This document shows, piece by piece, positions 1-11,190 of a stretch of DNA of 64,000 nt. The stretch spans positions 1 to 64,000 of the forward strand of contig NZ_JFHN01000053.1 in assembly GCF_000590885.1 (NCBI RefSeq). The letters are read 5' to 3'. The stretch is from Erwinia mallotivora (GTDB lineage Bacteria > Pseudomonadota > Gammaproteobacteria > Enterobacterales > Enterobacteriaceae). Both the position numbers and the translations under genes were made by a program. Each line of letters begins with the position of its first letter. Position 1 is the stretch's first letter. The notes beneath the pieces are model-generated. The model made no database searches. It was not told the origin of the DNA and was given only the letters and a program-made list of their open reading frames with translations.

Positions 1-68
1 CGGCTGCCATCGTATTCAATACCCAGAGCCAGTCTGGTGGTCTGTGGCTCTGGAGTGGTTAAGGTCAC
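1..68 (-). CDS. truA: tRNA pseudouridine38-40 synthase TruA, N-terminal fragment
   Basis: Only the first 22 codons are inside the window. The peptide after the GTG start contains [10 protein letters not shown], the N-terminal signature of TruA, which makes pseudouridine at positions 38-40 of tRNA anticodon stems. A GGAG lies 8 nt before the GTG. The GTG overlaps the usg stop as GTGA, so translation is probably coupled to usg. The usg-truA order matches E. coli. Confidence 0.85.
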   Translation of the reverse strand, partial: MTLTTPEPQTTRLALGIEYDGS

Positions 69-1075
69 CAGAAATACTCCTGCACCAGCTTCTCGGCGGT
101 TTTCACTGCCATCAACGCACCGCCAAAGCGAACGTTATCGGCTACCGACCAGAATTGCAGCATCTCCGGGATGCCGTAGTCGTTGCGCAGGCAGCCAAGG
201 CTGAGCTGGGCATTGCCTGACGCGTCTCCGACCTGCGTAGGATAATCGTCGTCCCCGGACAGGGCGATATCTTCGGTCTGCGACAGCACGTCCCGCGCTT
301 CTTCTGCCGCCAGCGGACGCAAATTTTCCATATGCACAATTTGTGCGTTGCCGTAGAAAACCGGAGCCTGAACGGTACTGACCGCAATCGGCAATCCTTC
401 ATCCTGGAGTACTTTACGCACCTGATCGACCAGCCGACGCTCCTGCAACACGCTGCCTTCAGCATCGGGCAACAACGGCAGCATATTAAAGGCCAGCTGG
501 CGACCAAACCAGTTTTCTTCCGCAGGCAGACCATTAAGCAACCGCGCGCTTTCACCCGCCAGTGAATCCACCGCTGCTTTACCGTGCGACGATGCCGCTA
601 TCAGGCTGGTCACCTGCAAACGTCCCAGACCGGCTGTGTCGATCAGGGGTTTGATTGCACACAATAACTGGCTGGTCAGGCTGTCGGCGACGGTAATGAT
701 GTTGCGGTTCCGGTAGTCTGCCAGCACCTGCGGATTAACGTCCGGCACCACCAGCGGCACGTCCGGCTCCAGGGCGTAAAGATCGCTGGTATCGATCACC
801 AGGCACCCGGCGCTGGCCGCTTCCTCTGCATAGCGCGCAGAGGCCTCGCGTCCGGCGGCAAAGAACGCCAGCTGCGCCTGCGACCAGTCGAAATCACGGG
901 CATCACCAACCTGCACGGTTCTGCCTTCAAAACGCAGGTTTTCACCAGCGCTGCGTTCACTGGCCAGTAAGTAAAGTTCCCCCACCGGGAACTGACGTTC
1001 CGCCAGCAGCTCCAGCACCGCTGCCCCTACTGCTCCTGTCGCACCCAGTAGCGCAATATTCCAGCCGTCAGACAT
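65..1075 (-). CDS. usg: Usg, aspartate-semialdehyde dehydrogenase-like protein
   Basis: A 336-residue member of the aspartate-semialdehyde dehydrogenase fold, full length against E. coli Usg. The nucleotide-binding GATGAVG is at residues 11-17. True Asd enzymes carry the catalytic Cys in an N-C-T/S motif; here the aligned stretch reads ADSLTSQ with Asp131-Ser132, so the catalytic Cys is absent and Asd activity is unlikely. The family function is unknown. It lies between pdxB (129 bp upstream) and truA (overlapping), the arrangement known in E. coli. GGAG precedes the ATG by 9 nt. Confidence 0.93.
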   Translation of the reverse strand: MSDGWNIALLGATGAVGAAVLELLAERQFPVGELYLLASERSAGENLRFEGRTVQVGDARDFDWSQAQLAFFAAGREASARYAEEAASAGCLVIDTSDLYALEPDVPLVVPDVNPQVLADYRNRNIITVADSLTSQLLCAIKPLIDTAGLGRLQVTSLIAASSHGKAAVDSLAGESARLLNGLPAEENWFGRQLAFNMLPLLPDAEGSVLQERRLVDQVRKVLQDEGLPIAVSTVQAPVFYGNAQIVHMENLRPLAAEEARDVLSQTEDIALSGDDDYPTQVGDASGNAQLSLGCLRNDYGIPEMLQFWSVADNVRFGGALMAVKTAEKLVQEYFW

Positions 1076-1098
1076 GTTGGCTTACTCCAGACAATCAC

Positions 1099-1128
1099 AA
1101 AAAAACATCAGGCGGTGACATCACCGCC
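1099..1128 (-). terminator. Hairpin with T-run between pdxB and usg
   Basis: GGCGGTGA and TCACCGCC (1111-1128) form a perfect 8-bp stem with a 2-nt spacer. On the minus strand it is followed after five bases by seven T (complement of 1099-1105). It could end or attenuate the pdxB transcript before usg-truA. Confidence 0.55.
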
Positions 1129-1204
1129 CGGCAACAGATTATTTACCCCACCTTATGGCAACCTTAGGAAGCCCGGCGAGATAATCTTAACAGGCCATCC
1201 TGAC

Positions 1205-2362
1205 TCAGTGAGCGGGCTGAAAAACAGCGTCAAAACCCAGTTTTGTCAGCATTGTGGCAGCCTGCTCTGAATCACAAAGCACCTGTAACGAAGACCATTC
1301 ACGCCGCTCCTGATAGTTCTTACGCAGGCGGTCAAACTCTCCGGGAAGCGCAGCAACTTTGCGCAACGCGGCATCATCGCGGCGCACATCATACACCAGA
1401 TGAACCAGCCTTTTCAGCGCAGACTGATCAAGCTCACCGTGAAGCGTCACGCTGGCAAATTCTGGCGCAGGCAGCAGCGTATCCAACGCTATCTGCTGCG
1501 GTTGTTTGAGAAAGGCGCACCAGGCTTCGAAGACCTGGGTGGTTCCGCGTGCTTTGCCCTCCAGCGTGTAGCCCGCAATGTGCGCCGTCGCCACATCCAC
1601 CTTCTGCAACAGCGGCAGGGAAAGTTCCGGCTCTGGCTCCCAGACGTCCAGCACCACACTCAGGTCGTCGCGCTGCTGCATGACCTTCAGCAACGCCGCG
1701 TTGTCCACCACCGCTCCCCGGCAGGCATTTATCAGAATAGTTCCCGGTTTAAGCGCCCGGAGCAACGCCTCGTCGACCAGATGCCAGCTCGGCCAGCGCC
1801 CCTCCCTGAACAACGGCGTGTGGAAGGTCAGAATATCGGCCTCCGCCACCAGCGCAGAGAGCGGCAGAAAATCCTCTTCGTCACCGCGTTCAGCACGCGG
1901 GGGATCGCAGAGCAGTGTACGGATCCCCAGCGCCTGCAAGCGCTTCTGCAACCGGCCGCCAACGTTACCCACGCCGACAATCCCCACGGTACGATCCTGT
2001 AGCCGGAAGCTGTCGCGCTCTGCCAGCATCAGCAAAGCGGAAAACACATACTCCACCACCGCAATCGCGTTACAGCCCGGCGCGGCGGAGAAAGCAATGC
2101 CCTGTTCGTTCAGCCATGCCTCATCAATATGATCCGTGCCGGCCGTGGCCGTCCCGACAAACCTGACCGGTTTATCCCTGAGCAATGCTGCATTAACCGG
2201 GGTGACGGAGCGCACCATCAGCGCATCGGCATCATGCAGCTCCGCCTGCGGCACCGGACGACCAGGCACCGCCAGCACCTTTCCGGTACGGCTGAACAGC
2301 TCGCGGGCGTAAGGCATATTTTCATCGACGAGAATTTTTAGCTCTTTTTTTACATCAGGCAC
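1205..2362 (-). CDS. pdxB: Erythronate-4-phosphate dehydrogenase PdxB
   Basis: Oxidises 4-phospho-D-erythronate in pyridoxal 5'-phosphate biosynthesis. The 385-residue D-2-hydroxyacid dehydrogenase has GVGNVGG (residues 130-136) in the NAD fold, Arg215 in NACRGAVVD, the acidic WEPEPE segment near 241-246 and His261 in [10 protein letters not shown], giving the family Arg/Glu/His triad. The C-terminal PdxB dimerisation domain is present ([18 protein letters not shown]). The GTG start is preferred because GGAGG lies 6 nt upstream; it adds seven residues to the E. coli start, and no ATG exists at the E. coli position. Divergent from flk. Confidence 0.96.
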   Translation of the reverse strand: MPDVKKELKILVDENMPYARELFSRTGKVLAVPGRPVPQAELHDADALMVRSVTPVNAALLRDKPVRFVGTATAGTDHIDEAWLNEQGIAFSAAPGCNAIAVVEYVFSALLMLAERDSFRLQDRTVGIVGVGNVGGRLQKRLQALGIRTLLCDPPRAERGDEEDFLPLSALVAEADILTFHTPLFREGRWPSWHLVDEALLRALKPGTILINACRGAVVDNAALLKVMQQRDDLSVVLDVWEPEPELSLPLLQKVDVATAHIAGYTLEGKARGTTQVFEAWCAFLKQPQQIALDTLLPAPEFASVTLHGELDQSALKRLVHLVYDVRRDDAALRKVAALPGEFDRLRKNYQERREWSSLQVLCDSEQAATMLTKLGFDAVFQPAH

Positions 2363-2671
2363 AGTTAACCTCCGGTGGGCACAACGCCCGCAAGACCTGA
2401 AACAGATTTAAAATAAAACCTTATAAAACATAAAAATAAACTTATCACATCCGGAAAGAGCCTGAAAACGCAGGTAGCTGCTCATTCTGTTCTGCCGAAG
2501 TAACCCAGTGCGCAATCATACCCGCACCACCCCGTTCAGGCAGAGGCCGGATAAAATATTTCCCCCGGGCACCTCCGCCCACTACCTAACACCGGGTGGG
2601 ATTGTTATCATAGTGTTTCACTCTTTTTCCGGCGCGCCCCGGATGTTAACCGATGAGTTAAGGATTTTGCC
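2363..2671. other. pdxB/flk divergent intergenic region
   Basis: About 309 bp between two divergent genes, presumably holding both promoters. I see an A/T-rich stretch near 2400-2450 on the pdxB side and an AAGGA Shine-Dalgarno before flk, but no operator or small gene I can support. Confidence 0.5.
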
Positions 2672-3709
2672 ATGCAACCGCTTAGTGGCCCTGGTGCGCC
2701 GATCCCCGGCGATCGTACAACGGTCGATCTCAGGCCCGGTACTCTGCCAACCGGCCCAGGAGAGCAGCCGCTTTCACCCGCTCAGCGCACCACGCTGGAA
2801 AGGCTGATAGTCAAAATCATGGCGCTCAGTTCACTGAAATCCGTGGAGTTATGGGCTGGCCTGCGTCATGAAGTGGGAGTGAAAAATGACGAGGGTCTGC
2901 TGTCGCGCCATTTCCCCGCCGCTGAACAGTTTCTTAACACCCGCCTTGCGCAGGTGCAGAATACCCATGCCACCCGCCAGTTGTTTCAACAGTTAACCGA
3001 TCTGCTGCCCCAGGGCAATAACCGACAGGCGGTCAGTGATTTCATTCGTCAGCAGTTCGGTCATACGGTGCTCAGTTCGCTGAATCCTGACCAATTGCGT
3101 CAGGTGTTGACCATGTTGCAGAACGGTCAGATGGCTATCCCGCAGCCGCAACAGAACCATATTACCGATCGCACTCTGCTGCCAGCCGAACATCACACCC
3201 TGAATCAGCAGGTGGCAAAACTGGCTGCCGCCACCGGAGAACAGCCGGTAAAACTGTGGGCGTCGGTGCTGAAAATGGTCAATCTGCATCATGGCGATCC
3301 GATCCCTTCCCGGGTCTTTCCTCTGCTGACACAGTATCTGCAAATAAGCCATACGCTGAATCAGCACACTGCGCCAACCCTGCCATTGCTGCTCTCTGCC
3401 CTGAAGGTTCCGCCGGATCATGCAGAACAAAAAATGCTGGAAGACGCCAGCCAGCAACGCTTCCAGCTGCCACCGCAGGCGGTATTGACCACCGCTCAGG
3501 CTCAGGATTTGATCAACCTGCTGTTTGCCCGCCGTGCGGAAAAATTGCGCGAACAACCCGTGGCCGACAGCGAAATCAATCCGCAGCCAATTGTTGCGCC
3601 ACTCTGGGCCTGGGTGCCGCCGGACCTGCGCCCGCTGGTCAACCGTCCGGCTTTTACCGTTTTTGCCGCCGTGTTAGTGCTTATTTTTCTGCTGTGGGTT
3701 TTTCTCTGA
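2672..3709 (+). CDS. flk: Flk, flagellar regulator with C-terminal membrane anchor
   Basis: A 345-residue protein matching E. coli Flk (331 aa) in a Pro-rich N-terminus, the SRHFPAAE block (about residues 78-85), GNNRQAVSDFIR, the PQPQQ/LLPAEH segment and a single hydrophobic C-terminal anchor (about 327-345). Flk is an inner-membrane factor that prevents premature secretion of late flagellar substrates during hook assembly. Its presence, with sigma-28-type promoters elsewhere in the window, suggests a motile organism. AAGGA precedes the ATG. It is divergent from pdxB as in E. coli. Confidence 0.92.
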   Translation: MQPLSGPGAPIPGDRTTVDLRPGTLPTGPGEQPLSPAQRTTLERLIVKIMALSSLKSVELWAGLRHEVGVKNDEGLLSRHFPAAEQFLNTRLAQVQNTHATRQLFQQLTDLLPQGNNRQAVSDFIRQQFGHTVLSSLNPDQLRQVLTMLQNGQMAIPQPQQNHITDRTLLPAEHHTLNQQVAKLAAATGEQPVKLWASVLKMVNLHHGDPIPSRVFPLLTQYLQISHTLNQHTAPTLPLLLSALKVPPDHAEQKMLEDASQQRFQLPPQAVLTTAQAQDLINLLFARRAEKLREQPVADSEINPQPIVAPLWAWVPPDLRPLVNRPAFTVFAAVLVLIFLLWVFL

Positions 3710-3905
3710 ACCCCCTGCCTTGCTGTCAGGTTAGTTTCACCCGCAGAATCCGGTATTTCATCTGTAAACAGGGTTGCGACTTAGCAGCGGTAAATTAGCG
3801 GGTAATGAGGCGGGATATTCTCCGCCCTGCCGCAGGCAGAGAATAGTGTGCTGGCAATGCCATTCTGTCGTTGTCACTGGCGGCAGGCGATGTGATAACA
3901 CCTGA

Positions 3906-5227
<1,322 letters not shown>

Positions 5228-5246
5228 TTATTAAAATCCGGATAAC

Positions 5247-6905
5247 TCACTTATCCAGCCACCACGCCGATTCAAATGGACGAAGCATCCCGGGAAGGCT
5301 GCCTGGCGCATCGTTATAGTTGGCAATCACTGGCTGAGCGGAGGAGGAGAGCGCAATCTGTTCCCCTGACAGGGCCAGCGGCTCACGATTGAGATTGGCG
5401 ACCACCAGCAGGCGTTGCCCCTGCCAGCGACGTTGATAGCACCACAGTGAAGGATGTGCCGGTGCAAGATCCTCATAATCTCCGTGGGTCAGCACCGGCA
5501 GCTCTTTACGCAAGGCAATCAGGCGACGGTAGGTGTAAAACACCGAATCAGGACTGGCTGCTGCCTGCGCCACGTTGACCTGCGGATAGTTTTGCGCACA
5601 GTCCAGCCACGGCTCACCGGTAGTAAAACCGGCACTGGCGGAACTGTCCCACTGCATCGGCGTCCGGCCATTATCACGCGATTTGCTGGCAAGGATGGCC
5701 AACACCTCTGCCTCACTTTTTCCTGCGTTGCGCAGGGCGGTCCAGGTGTTCAGGCTTTCCACATCACGATACTGACTGATATCGCTGAAGCCTGGATTGG
5801 TCATGCCAATCTCCTCCCCCTGGTAGATATAGGGAGTACCCTGCATACCATGCAGCACCATGGCCAGCATTTTGGCGGCGGTTTCCCGCAGCGCCCCCTC
5901 GTCACCAAAGCGCGAAACAATACGTGGCTGATCATGGTTACACCAGAACAGGGCATTCCAGCCCCGGTTATGCATTCCCCGCTGCCAGTCGCTGAAAATT
6001 TGCTTTAGCTGGATAAAATCGGGCGCGCCCTGGGCCCACTTCTGACCATCCGGATAATCCACTTTCAGGTGATGAAAATTAAAGGTCATCGACAGTTCAC
6101 TGCCGTCATTCGAGGAGTATTGCTGGCAGTGTTCAAGCGTGGTGGATGACATCTCTCCCACGGTCATCAGGCCGCGCGGGGTAAAAACGTCCCGGTTCAT
6201 CTCCTGTAACAGCGCATGGATACGCGGGCCGTCAGTATAAAAACGGCGGCCATCTCCAGCGTGGTCGTCAGGTAACTGTTGTGGCTTTGACACCAGATTG
6301 ACCACATCCAGCCTCAGTCCATCCACCCCCTTATCCGCCCAGAAATGGCAAATCTTTTTCAACTGCTCACGCACAGGCGGATGCTCCCAGTTGAGATCGG
6401 CCTGTTCCGCTGCAAAAAGATGCAGGTAGTACTGGTTGCTTGCCTCATGCCATTGCCAGGCAGAGCCACCAAATTTGGAGAGCCAGTTGTTTGGCGCACG
6501 ACCGTCGCGCCCTTCTCGCCAGATGTAAAACTGTCGGTAAGGGCTGGAAGGGTTCTGCGCGGCCTTAAACCAGGGATGTTCTGTGGAGGTGTGATTAAAC
6601 ACCATATCCATCACGATACGGATACCGCGCTGGTGTGCTGCGGCTGTCAGTCGTTCGAAATCGGCCATGGTGCCAAAGGCCGGATCGATGGCGCAGTAAT
6701 CGGCAACGTCATAGCCGTTGTCAATCTGGGGTGAAACGTAAACCGGCGTCAGCCACAACGCCGCGACGCCCAGGTCTTGCAGGTAATCCAGCCGTTGGTA
6801 AATGCCATGCAAATCGCCATGACCATTACCGCTGCTGTCCTGAAAGCTTTTTGGGTAAATCTGATAAATAACGCCGTTCTGCCACCAGGGAAGAGTGTGT
6901 TTCAT
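5247..6905 (-). CDS. treC: Trehalose-6-phosphate hydrolase TreC
   Basis: Cytoplasmic GH13 enzyme that splits trehalose 6-phosphate into glucose and glucose 6-phosphate. Its 552 residues align end to end with E. coli TreC (551). Catalytic residues are visible: Asp200 (GLRLDVV), Glu251 (VGEMSS) and Asp325 (CNHDQPR); the region I motif DMVFNH is at 100-105. AAGGA stands before the ATG. It begins 20 nt after treB and is followed by the porin gene, so treB-treC-porin looks like one transcript under TreR. Confidence 0.96.
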   Translation of the reverse strand: MKHTLPWWQNGVIYQIYPKSFQDSSGNGHGDLHGIYQRLDYLQDLGVAALWLTPVYVSPQIDNGYDVADYCAIDPAFGTMADFERLTAAAHQRGIRIVMDMVFNHTSTEHPWFKAAQNPSSPYRQFYIWREGRDGRAPNNWLSKFGGSAWQWHEASNQYYLHLFAAEQADLNWEHPPVREQLKKICHFWADKGVDGLRLDVVNLVSKPQQLPDDHAGDGRRFYTDGPRIHALLQEMNRDVFTPRGLMTVGEMSSTTLEHCQQYSSNDGSELSMTFNFHHLKVDYPDGQKWAQGAPDFIQLKQIFSDWQRGMHNRGWNALFWCNHDQPRIVSRFGDEGALRETAAKMLAMVLHGMQGTPYIYQGEEIGMTNPGFSDISQYRDVESLNTWTALRNAGKSEAEVLAILASKSRDNGRTPMQWDSSASAGFTTGEPWLDCAQNYPQVNVAQAAASPDSVFYTYRRLIALRKELPVLTHGDYEDLAPAHPSLWCYQRRWQGQRLLVVANLNREPLALSGEQIALSSSAQPVIANYNDAPGSLPGMLRPFESAWWLDK

Positions 6906-6925
6906 GACAAAATCCTTTTCTGTTT

Positions 6926-8341
6926 TTATTCCACAATGTTCATCTGTTGGCTTTTACGACGGTAAATCAACAGCGTCAGACTCAACGGCACCACCACGGC
7001 TACCAACATTGCCAGCGCATAGACCGGCCAGAATGCAGGCTGTACCGACAAAATACCCGGCAGCCCCCCGACGCCGATACCGTTTGCCAGCACACCATTC
7101 AGCCCGCAAATCAGCGCAGCGCAGGCCGACCCGATCATGGCGCACAGCATCGGAAAGCGATATTTCATGTTAATGCCATACATCGCCGGTTCAGTGACCC
7201 CCAGATAAGCCGCGATCGCCGCCGGGACTGACACTTCGCGCTCATTTTTCTTGCGGCTGATAATAACGATCGCCAGCACCGCCGAGGCCTGCGCAATATT
7301 CGAAAGCGCAATTAACGGCCACAATGGCGTACCGCCGGTGCTGTGGATCATCTGCATATCAATCGCCAGAGTGGTCTGATGCACCCCGGTAATGACCAGC
7401 GGCGCATAGAGGAAGCCGAACAGCGTGGCACCAATGGGGGCAAAGCTACCGGTCATGATCGCCTTCACGCACCAGGCAATGCCATCGCCGATCATCCGTC
7501 CCAGCGGTCCAATCAGCAGATGTGCCAGCAGGACAGAGAGCAACAGAGTGACCACCGGCACAATGACCAGACAGACTGCATCCGGGATCAGCTTTTTCAG
7601 CCGGACCTCGATCCAGCCGAGCAGCATCCCGGCCATCATTGAGGGAATGACCTGCGCCTGATAACCCACCTTCTCAATGCTGAACCAGCCGAAGTCCCAG
7701 ACCTCCGGCAACTGCTGCCCCAGCAGATACGAGTTCATCAGCTGTGGGGAAACCAGGGTAATGCCCAGCACAATCCCCAGTACCGGCGTGCCCCCCATTT
7801 TTTTCACCGTTGACCAGCACACCGCCACCGGCAGGAACATGAAAATGGCCTCGCCAGGCAGCCACAGAAAGTCATACACCGTTTTCCAGGCTGGTGATGA
7901 CTGCGCCAGCGTCTCCCCGCCTGAAAACTGAATATCACCGATGATGTTGCGGAAACCGAGGATCAAACCGCCGCTGATTAACGCCGGTAACAGTGGAAAG
8001 AAAATCTCTGCAAAGTGGGAGATTACCCGCTCTGACCATTTCATATTCTGTCGGGCGGCCGCCTTCACCTCTTCTTTGTCGGCACTGCTCTGGCCCAGAG
8101 CGGTAATCAACGCCTTATAGTAGTCATCCACGTTGGTGCCGATAATCACCTGGAACTGGCCTGCGTTGGTAAAACAGCCCTTTACCATCGGCAACGATTC
8201 CAGTTGCTGCGGTTGAGCCAGCGCCGGATTGGCCAGCACAAAGCGCAATCGGGTAATGCAGTGACTGATGGTGGCAACGTTTTCTCTGCCCCCAACCAGC
8301 GTGATCAGTCTGTCAATATCTGATGGGTTTACTTTACTCAT
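6926..8341 (-). CDS. treB: PTS trehalose-specific EIIBC component TreB
   Basis: Inner-membrane permease that imports and phosphorylates trehalose to trehalose 6-phosphate. The EIIB domain carries the phosphorylated Cys28 in ISHCITRLRF; the EIIC domain follows with about ten membrane segments, including GTPVLGIVLG and ITGVHQTTLAID. The ATG at 8341 gives 471 residues and matches the E. coli N-terminus; the frame is open further upstream to 8470, but that part resembles nothing and AAGGAT precedes 8341. No EIIA is encoded nearby, so glucose EIIA (Crr) probably supplies phosphate, as known for E. coli TreB. Confidence 0.95.
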   Translation of the reverse strand: MSKVNPSDIDRLITLVGGRENVATISHCITRLRFVLANPALAQPQQLESLPMVKGCFTNAGQFQVIIGTNVDDYYKALITALGQSSADKEEVKAAARQNMKWSERVISHFAEIFFPLLPALISGGLILGFRNIIGDIQFSGGETLAQSSPAWKTVYDFLWLPGEAIFMFLPVAVCWSTVKKMGGTPVLGIVLGITLVSPQLMNSYLLGQQLPEVWDFGWFSIEKVGYQAQVIPSMMAGMLLGWIEVRLKKLIPDAVCLVIVPVVTLLLSVLLAHLLIGPLGRMIGDGIAWCVKAIMTGSFAPIGATLFGFLYAPLVITGVHQTTLAIDMQMIHSTGGTPLWPLIALSNIAQASAVLAIVIISRKKNEREVSVPAAIAAYLGVTEPAMYGINMKYRFPMLCAMIGSACAALICGLNGVLANGIGVGGLPGILSVQPAFWPVYALAMLVAVVVPLSLTLLIYRRKSQQMNIVE

Positions 8342-8466
8342 GGGTAATCCTTTATCGTGTCCTTTTGCGAATGCTTTCCAGAAATACCGATCGGTGTTGA
8401 CCGGCGCTGACACAAGATTCGCGGTAAGATCTCGTGGCAAAAGGAGTGTAACGATCGGGCAGTCAG

Positions 8467-8495
8467 CCAAAAATGGGAACGTTCCCTTTTTGGCG
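8467..8495 (-). promoter_or_regulatory. Probable TreR operator upstream of treB
   Basis: A perfect 12-bp palindrome GGGAACGTTCCC (8476-8487) is flanked by complementary arms GCCAAAAA and TTTTTGGC, making a near-perfect 29-bp inverted repeat. It lies between treR and treB, 135 bp before the treB start. LacI-family repressors such as TreR bind symmetrical sites with a central CG step, so this is the natural candidate; binding is inferred. Confidence 0.75.
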
Positions 8496-8506
8496 CGGCG
8501 ATCACA

Positions 8507-8532
8507 AAACGCCGTGATTTATTGGCGTTTTA
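8507..8532 (-). terminator. Inverted repeat after treR, possible weak terminator
   Basis: AAAACGCC (8507-8514) and GGCGTTTT (8525-8532) form an 8-bp stem with a 10-nt loop, 34 bp past the treR stop. Only four T follow the stem on the minus strand, so termination may be partial. Confidence 0.45.
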
Positions 8533-8566
8533 TGACAGTTTTCGTAAGAGGATAAATGATGAAAAT

Positions 8567-9514
8567 TCAGGCTAGCTGACAGGGAACAAGGGTGTGGGTC
8601 ACTGAGGATGCGCCAGACAGCAGGGAAAGAAGCTGTTGTGCTGCCTGCATCCCGGCTGCGCCATAGCCAAACTCGACTGATAATGTCTGTGGAAAGAGAA
8701 AACGCAATAACTGGGTATCACCAATTGCTGCGATCTGCACATCGCTTATCTGCTGTTGCTGCAAATATTTGCTGGCTCCGAGGGCAATACTTTCAGAAGC
8801 GCAGACAATCGCACTGGTGCCATCGGCGATCACCTGGGCAGCCAGGGTGTAGCCGCTCTGAAAATTCAACGGGCCCAGCGCTGCCAGCGGTTGCAATTGC
8901 CATCGCTGGCAGTCGTCCAGATAGGCCTGATAGCGGCAGGCACCGGTGGTGAGATCATTTTCATCCACGCCCAGATAGCTGATAAAACGATGCCCCTGCT
9001 GATGCAGTCTTGCCATCAGCAAATTAACCGCACCGGCATCATCGTAACTGACGGAGGAAATTCCGGCATATTGCCGCACCATCACCACCATTTTCTGTTG
9101 CCAGGACGCCAGCATTTCATGGTTCAGGCCATTAAAGCCAAACAGGATCACCCCATCAACATGCCGTTGTGCCAGCATTTTCAACTGGCTGGTCACCAGT
9201 TGCGGATCAAACTGGCTCTCCATGACGATGGGATCGAAACCCTGCTGATAAAACAGGGGCAACATGGTGCGCACAGCCTGATTCTCGGCCGACGAATCCA
9301 GACGGGTAACAATAATGCCAACCACTTTATCGCTGTGTCCCCGCATGGCACGGGCCGAACGGGAAGGCATAAACGCCTGTTGCTGAATGACGGCCTCTAC
9401 CTTTTCGCGGGTTTTCTGACTGACGCCCTCTTCGCCATTCAGCACCCGGGAAACGGTGGATTTCCCCACCCCGCTCATTTGCGCAATATCCTTGATGGTC
9501 AGACGATTTTGCAT
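8567..9514 (-). CDS. treR: Trehalose operon repressor TreR (LacI family)
   Basis: A 315-residue LacI-family regulator, same length as E. coli TreR. The N-terminal helix-turn-helix reads IKDIAQMSGVGKSTVSRVLN (about residues 7-26) and the hinge includes SRSARAMRG. The effector domain keeps IIVTRLDS and GASKYLQ, shared with TreR, whose inducer is trehalose 6-phosphate. It lies upstream of treB in the same orientation with the palindromic operator between them. The Shine-Dalgarno is weak. Confidence 0.94.
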   Translation of the reverse strand: MQNRLTIKDIAQMSGVGKSTVSRVLNGEEGVSQKTREKVEAVIQQQAFMPSRSARAMRGHSDKVVGIIVTRLDSSAENQAVRTMLPLFYQQGFDPIVMESQFDPQLVTSQLKMLAQRHVDGVILFGFNGLNHEMLASWQQKMVVMVRQYAGISSVSYDDAGAVNLLMARLHQQGHRFISYLGVDENDLTTGACRYQAYLDDCQRWQLQPLAALGPLNFQSGYTLAAQVIADGTSAIVCASESIALGASKYLQQQQISDVQIAAIGDTQLLRFLFPQTLSVEFGYGAAGMQAAQQLLSLLSGASSVTHTLVPCQLA

Positions 9515-9781
9515 ATCTCAGTACCGGTTTAACGATCTGCGGCGAGAGGGTCTTCTCTGGCCGGATTTTTACAGGATGTCAGGGCGCGACTGTTTAATCA
9601 GACGTGGTCACTCACCAGATGCAACAGGCTTCTGCCTGCCACGCAACATTAACATTTTGCTGCCAGTGATAACACAGGGATGCCGGGCCGACTCGGCGTA
9701 ATCACTAAAAGAATTTAAAAAAAGGTATGGAAGAGTCTGGCTGCTGATAAGAAATACGCGGGGAAAAAAGGCGTCAGAAAA

Positions 9782-9805
9782 GGGGGCAGGAACTGCCCCC
9801 CGGAT
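9782..9805 (-). terminator. fabB Rho-independent terminator
   Basis: GGGGGCAG (9782-9789) pairs with CTGCCCCC (9793-9800) across a 3-nt loop. On the minus strand the stem is followed by TTTT, immediately downstream of the fabB stop. Confidence 0.8.
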
Positions 9806-9809
9806 AGGA

Positions 9810-11033
9810 TCAGTTGAGCTTACGCATCACCAGCGTAGCGTTAGTCCCACCAAAACCGAAGCTGTTAGACATAACGGTTTTCAGCGGCTGGTTAACGGGT
9901 TTGGTGACGATATTCAGCCCCTGTGCTGCCGGGTCCAGCTCGTCGATATTAATGCTTGGTGCGATAAAACCGTGCTCCAGCATTAACAGTGAATAGATCG
10001 CTTCCTGTACGCCAGCGGCACCCAGTGAGTGGCCGGTCATCGCTTTGGTAGCCGACATCGCCGGAGAGTTATCACCAAACACTTCACGGATAGCCCCCAG
10101 CTCTTTCACGTCGCCGACCGGCGTCGAAGTGCCGTGGGTATTCAGGTAATCGATTGGCGTGTCCACATCCTGCATCGCCATCCGCATACAGCGCATAGCG
10201 CCTTCACCGGATGGGGCGACCATATCGGCACCGTCGGAGGTTGCGCCGTAGCCCACCACTTCGGCATAGATATGTGCGCCACGCGCCAGCGCATGTTCCA
10301 GCTCTTCCACCACCACCATGCCGCCGCCGCCAGCAATAACAAAACCATCGCGGCCGGCATCATAGGTGCGCGAAGCTTTATGCGGGGTGTCGTTGAATTT
10401 AGTCGAGAGTGCTCCCATCGCATCAAACTCACAGGACATTTCCCAGCACAGCTCTTCACCGCCACCGGCAAAAACCACATCCTGTTTGCCCAACTGGATC
10501 TGCTCTACCGCATTACCGATGCAGTGGGCGGATGTGGCACAGGCCGAGCTGATGGAGTAGTTAACACCGTGAATTTTGAACGGTGTGGCGAGGCAGGCGG
10601 AAACGCCGGAGGCCATCGCTTTCGTCACCATATAGGGTCCCACGCCGCGCAGACCTTTTGCCCGCATACCATCGACGCTGGCCGCCTGAAAGAACGGCGA
10701 ACCACCGCCTGAACCGGCCACCAGGCCAACACGGGGATTATTCTGATACTGCTCAGCGGTCAGGCCGGAATCTTTTACCGCTTCGAGCATGGAAATATAG
10801 GCATAAACGGATGCATCACTCATAAAACGCAGAATTTTGCGGTCAATGAGGCCGGAGATTTCGTCTTTAGACAGTTTGACGTTACCCCAGACGTGACTAC
10901 GCATGCCGGAATCTTTCAGCTCCTGAGAGAAGGTAATGCCGGAACGTCCTTCACGCAGAGATGCGAGAACTTCCTGCTGGTTATTACCAATGCTGGAAAC
11001 GATCCCCAGGCCAGTAATCACTGCTCGTTTCAT
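9810..11033 (-). CDS. fabB: 3-oxoacyl-ACP synthase I FabB
   Basis: Condensing enzyme of type II fatty-acid synthesis, needed to elongate unsaturated acyl-ACPs. Its 407 residues match E. coli FabB (406). The active-site Cys165 ([10 protein letters not shown]), His300 ([11 protein letters not shown]), Lys330 and His335 ([12 protein letters not shown]) are all present, as is the C-terminal [14 protein letters not shown] lies 6 nt before the ATG. Divergent from mnmC, with a FabR-like palindrome in the shared promoter region. Confidence 0.97.
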   Translation of the reverse strand: MKRAVITGLGIVSSIGNNQQEVLASLREGRSGITFSQELKDSGMRSHVWGNVKLSKDEISGLIDRKILRFMSDASVYAYISMLEAVKDSGLTAEQYQNNPRVGLVAGSGGGSPFFQAASVDGMRAKGLRGVGPYMVTKAMASGVSACLATPFKIHGVNYSISSACATSAHCIGNAVEQIQLGKQDVVFAGGGEELCWEMSCEFDAMGALSTKFNDTPHKASRTYDAGRDGFVIAGGGGMVVVEELEHALARGAHIYAEVVGYGATSDGADMVAPSGEGAMRCMRMAMQDVDTPIDYLNTHGTSTPVGDVKELGAIREVFGDNSPAMSATKAMTGHSLGAAGVQEAIYSLLMLEHGFIAPSINIDELDPAAQGLNIVTKPVNQPLKTVMSNSFGFGGTNATLVMRKLN

Positions 11034-11079
11034 TCAATACCTCATTCACTACTTACATTAGGATTCGACAGGCACTTTA

Positions 11080-11095
11080 GCTTACAGTTGTAAGC
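11080..11095. promoter_or_regulatory. FabR-like palindrome upstream of fabB
   Basis: GCTTACA-GT-TGTAAGC, 47 bp upstream of the fabB start. It resembles the FabR palindromes (TACA..TGTA core) known at E. coli fabA and fabB, where FabR represses unsaturated fatty-acid synthesis. Assignment is by similarity and position. Confidence 0.55.
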
Positions 11096-11190
11096 CGAAC
11101 AAGTCCGATCAGCGGTTAACTTTTGTAAATTTGCGTGGGCCGCCTCACACCGTTACAATCGCGCCACCGCCTGATAAATGAGCATCTGCT

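Noticed and set aside
1400-2002. 200-codon plus-strand open frame inside pdxB
   Set aside because: It is the antisense of a clearly conserved enzyme; the translation is Arg/Gln-rich low-complexity without a family or ribosome site.
8756-9532. 258-codon plus-strand frame opposite treR
   Set aside because: Antisense of treR; residues are His/Gln/Ile repeats typical of reverse reading, and no promoter or ribosome site is present.
10029-10712. 227-codon plus-strand frame opposite fabB
   Set aside because: Antisense of FabB with no recognisable domain.
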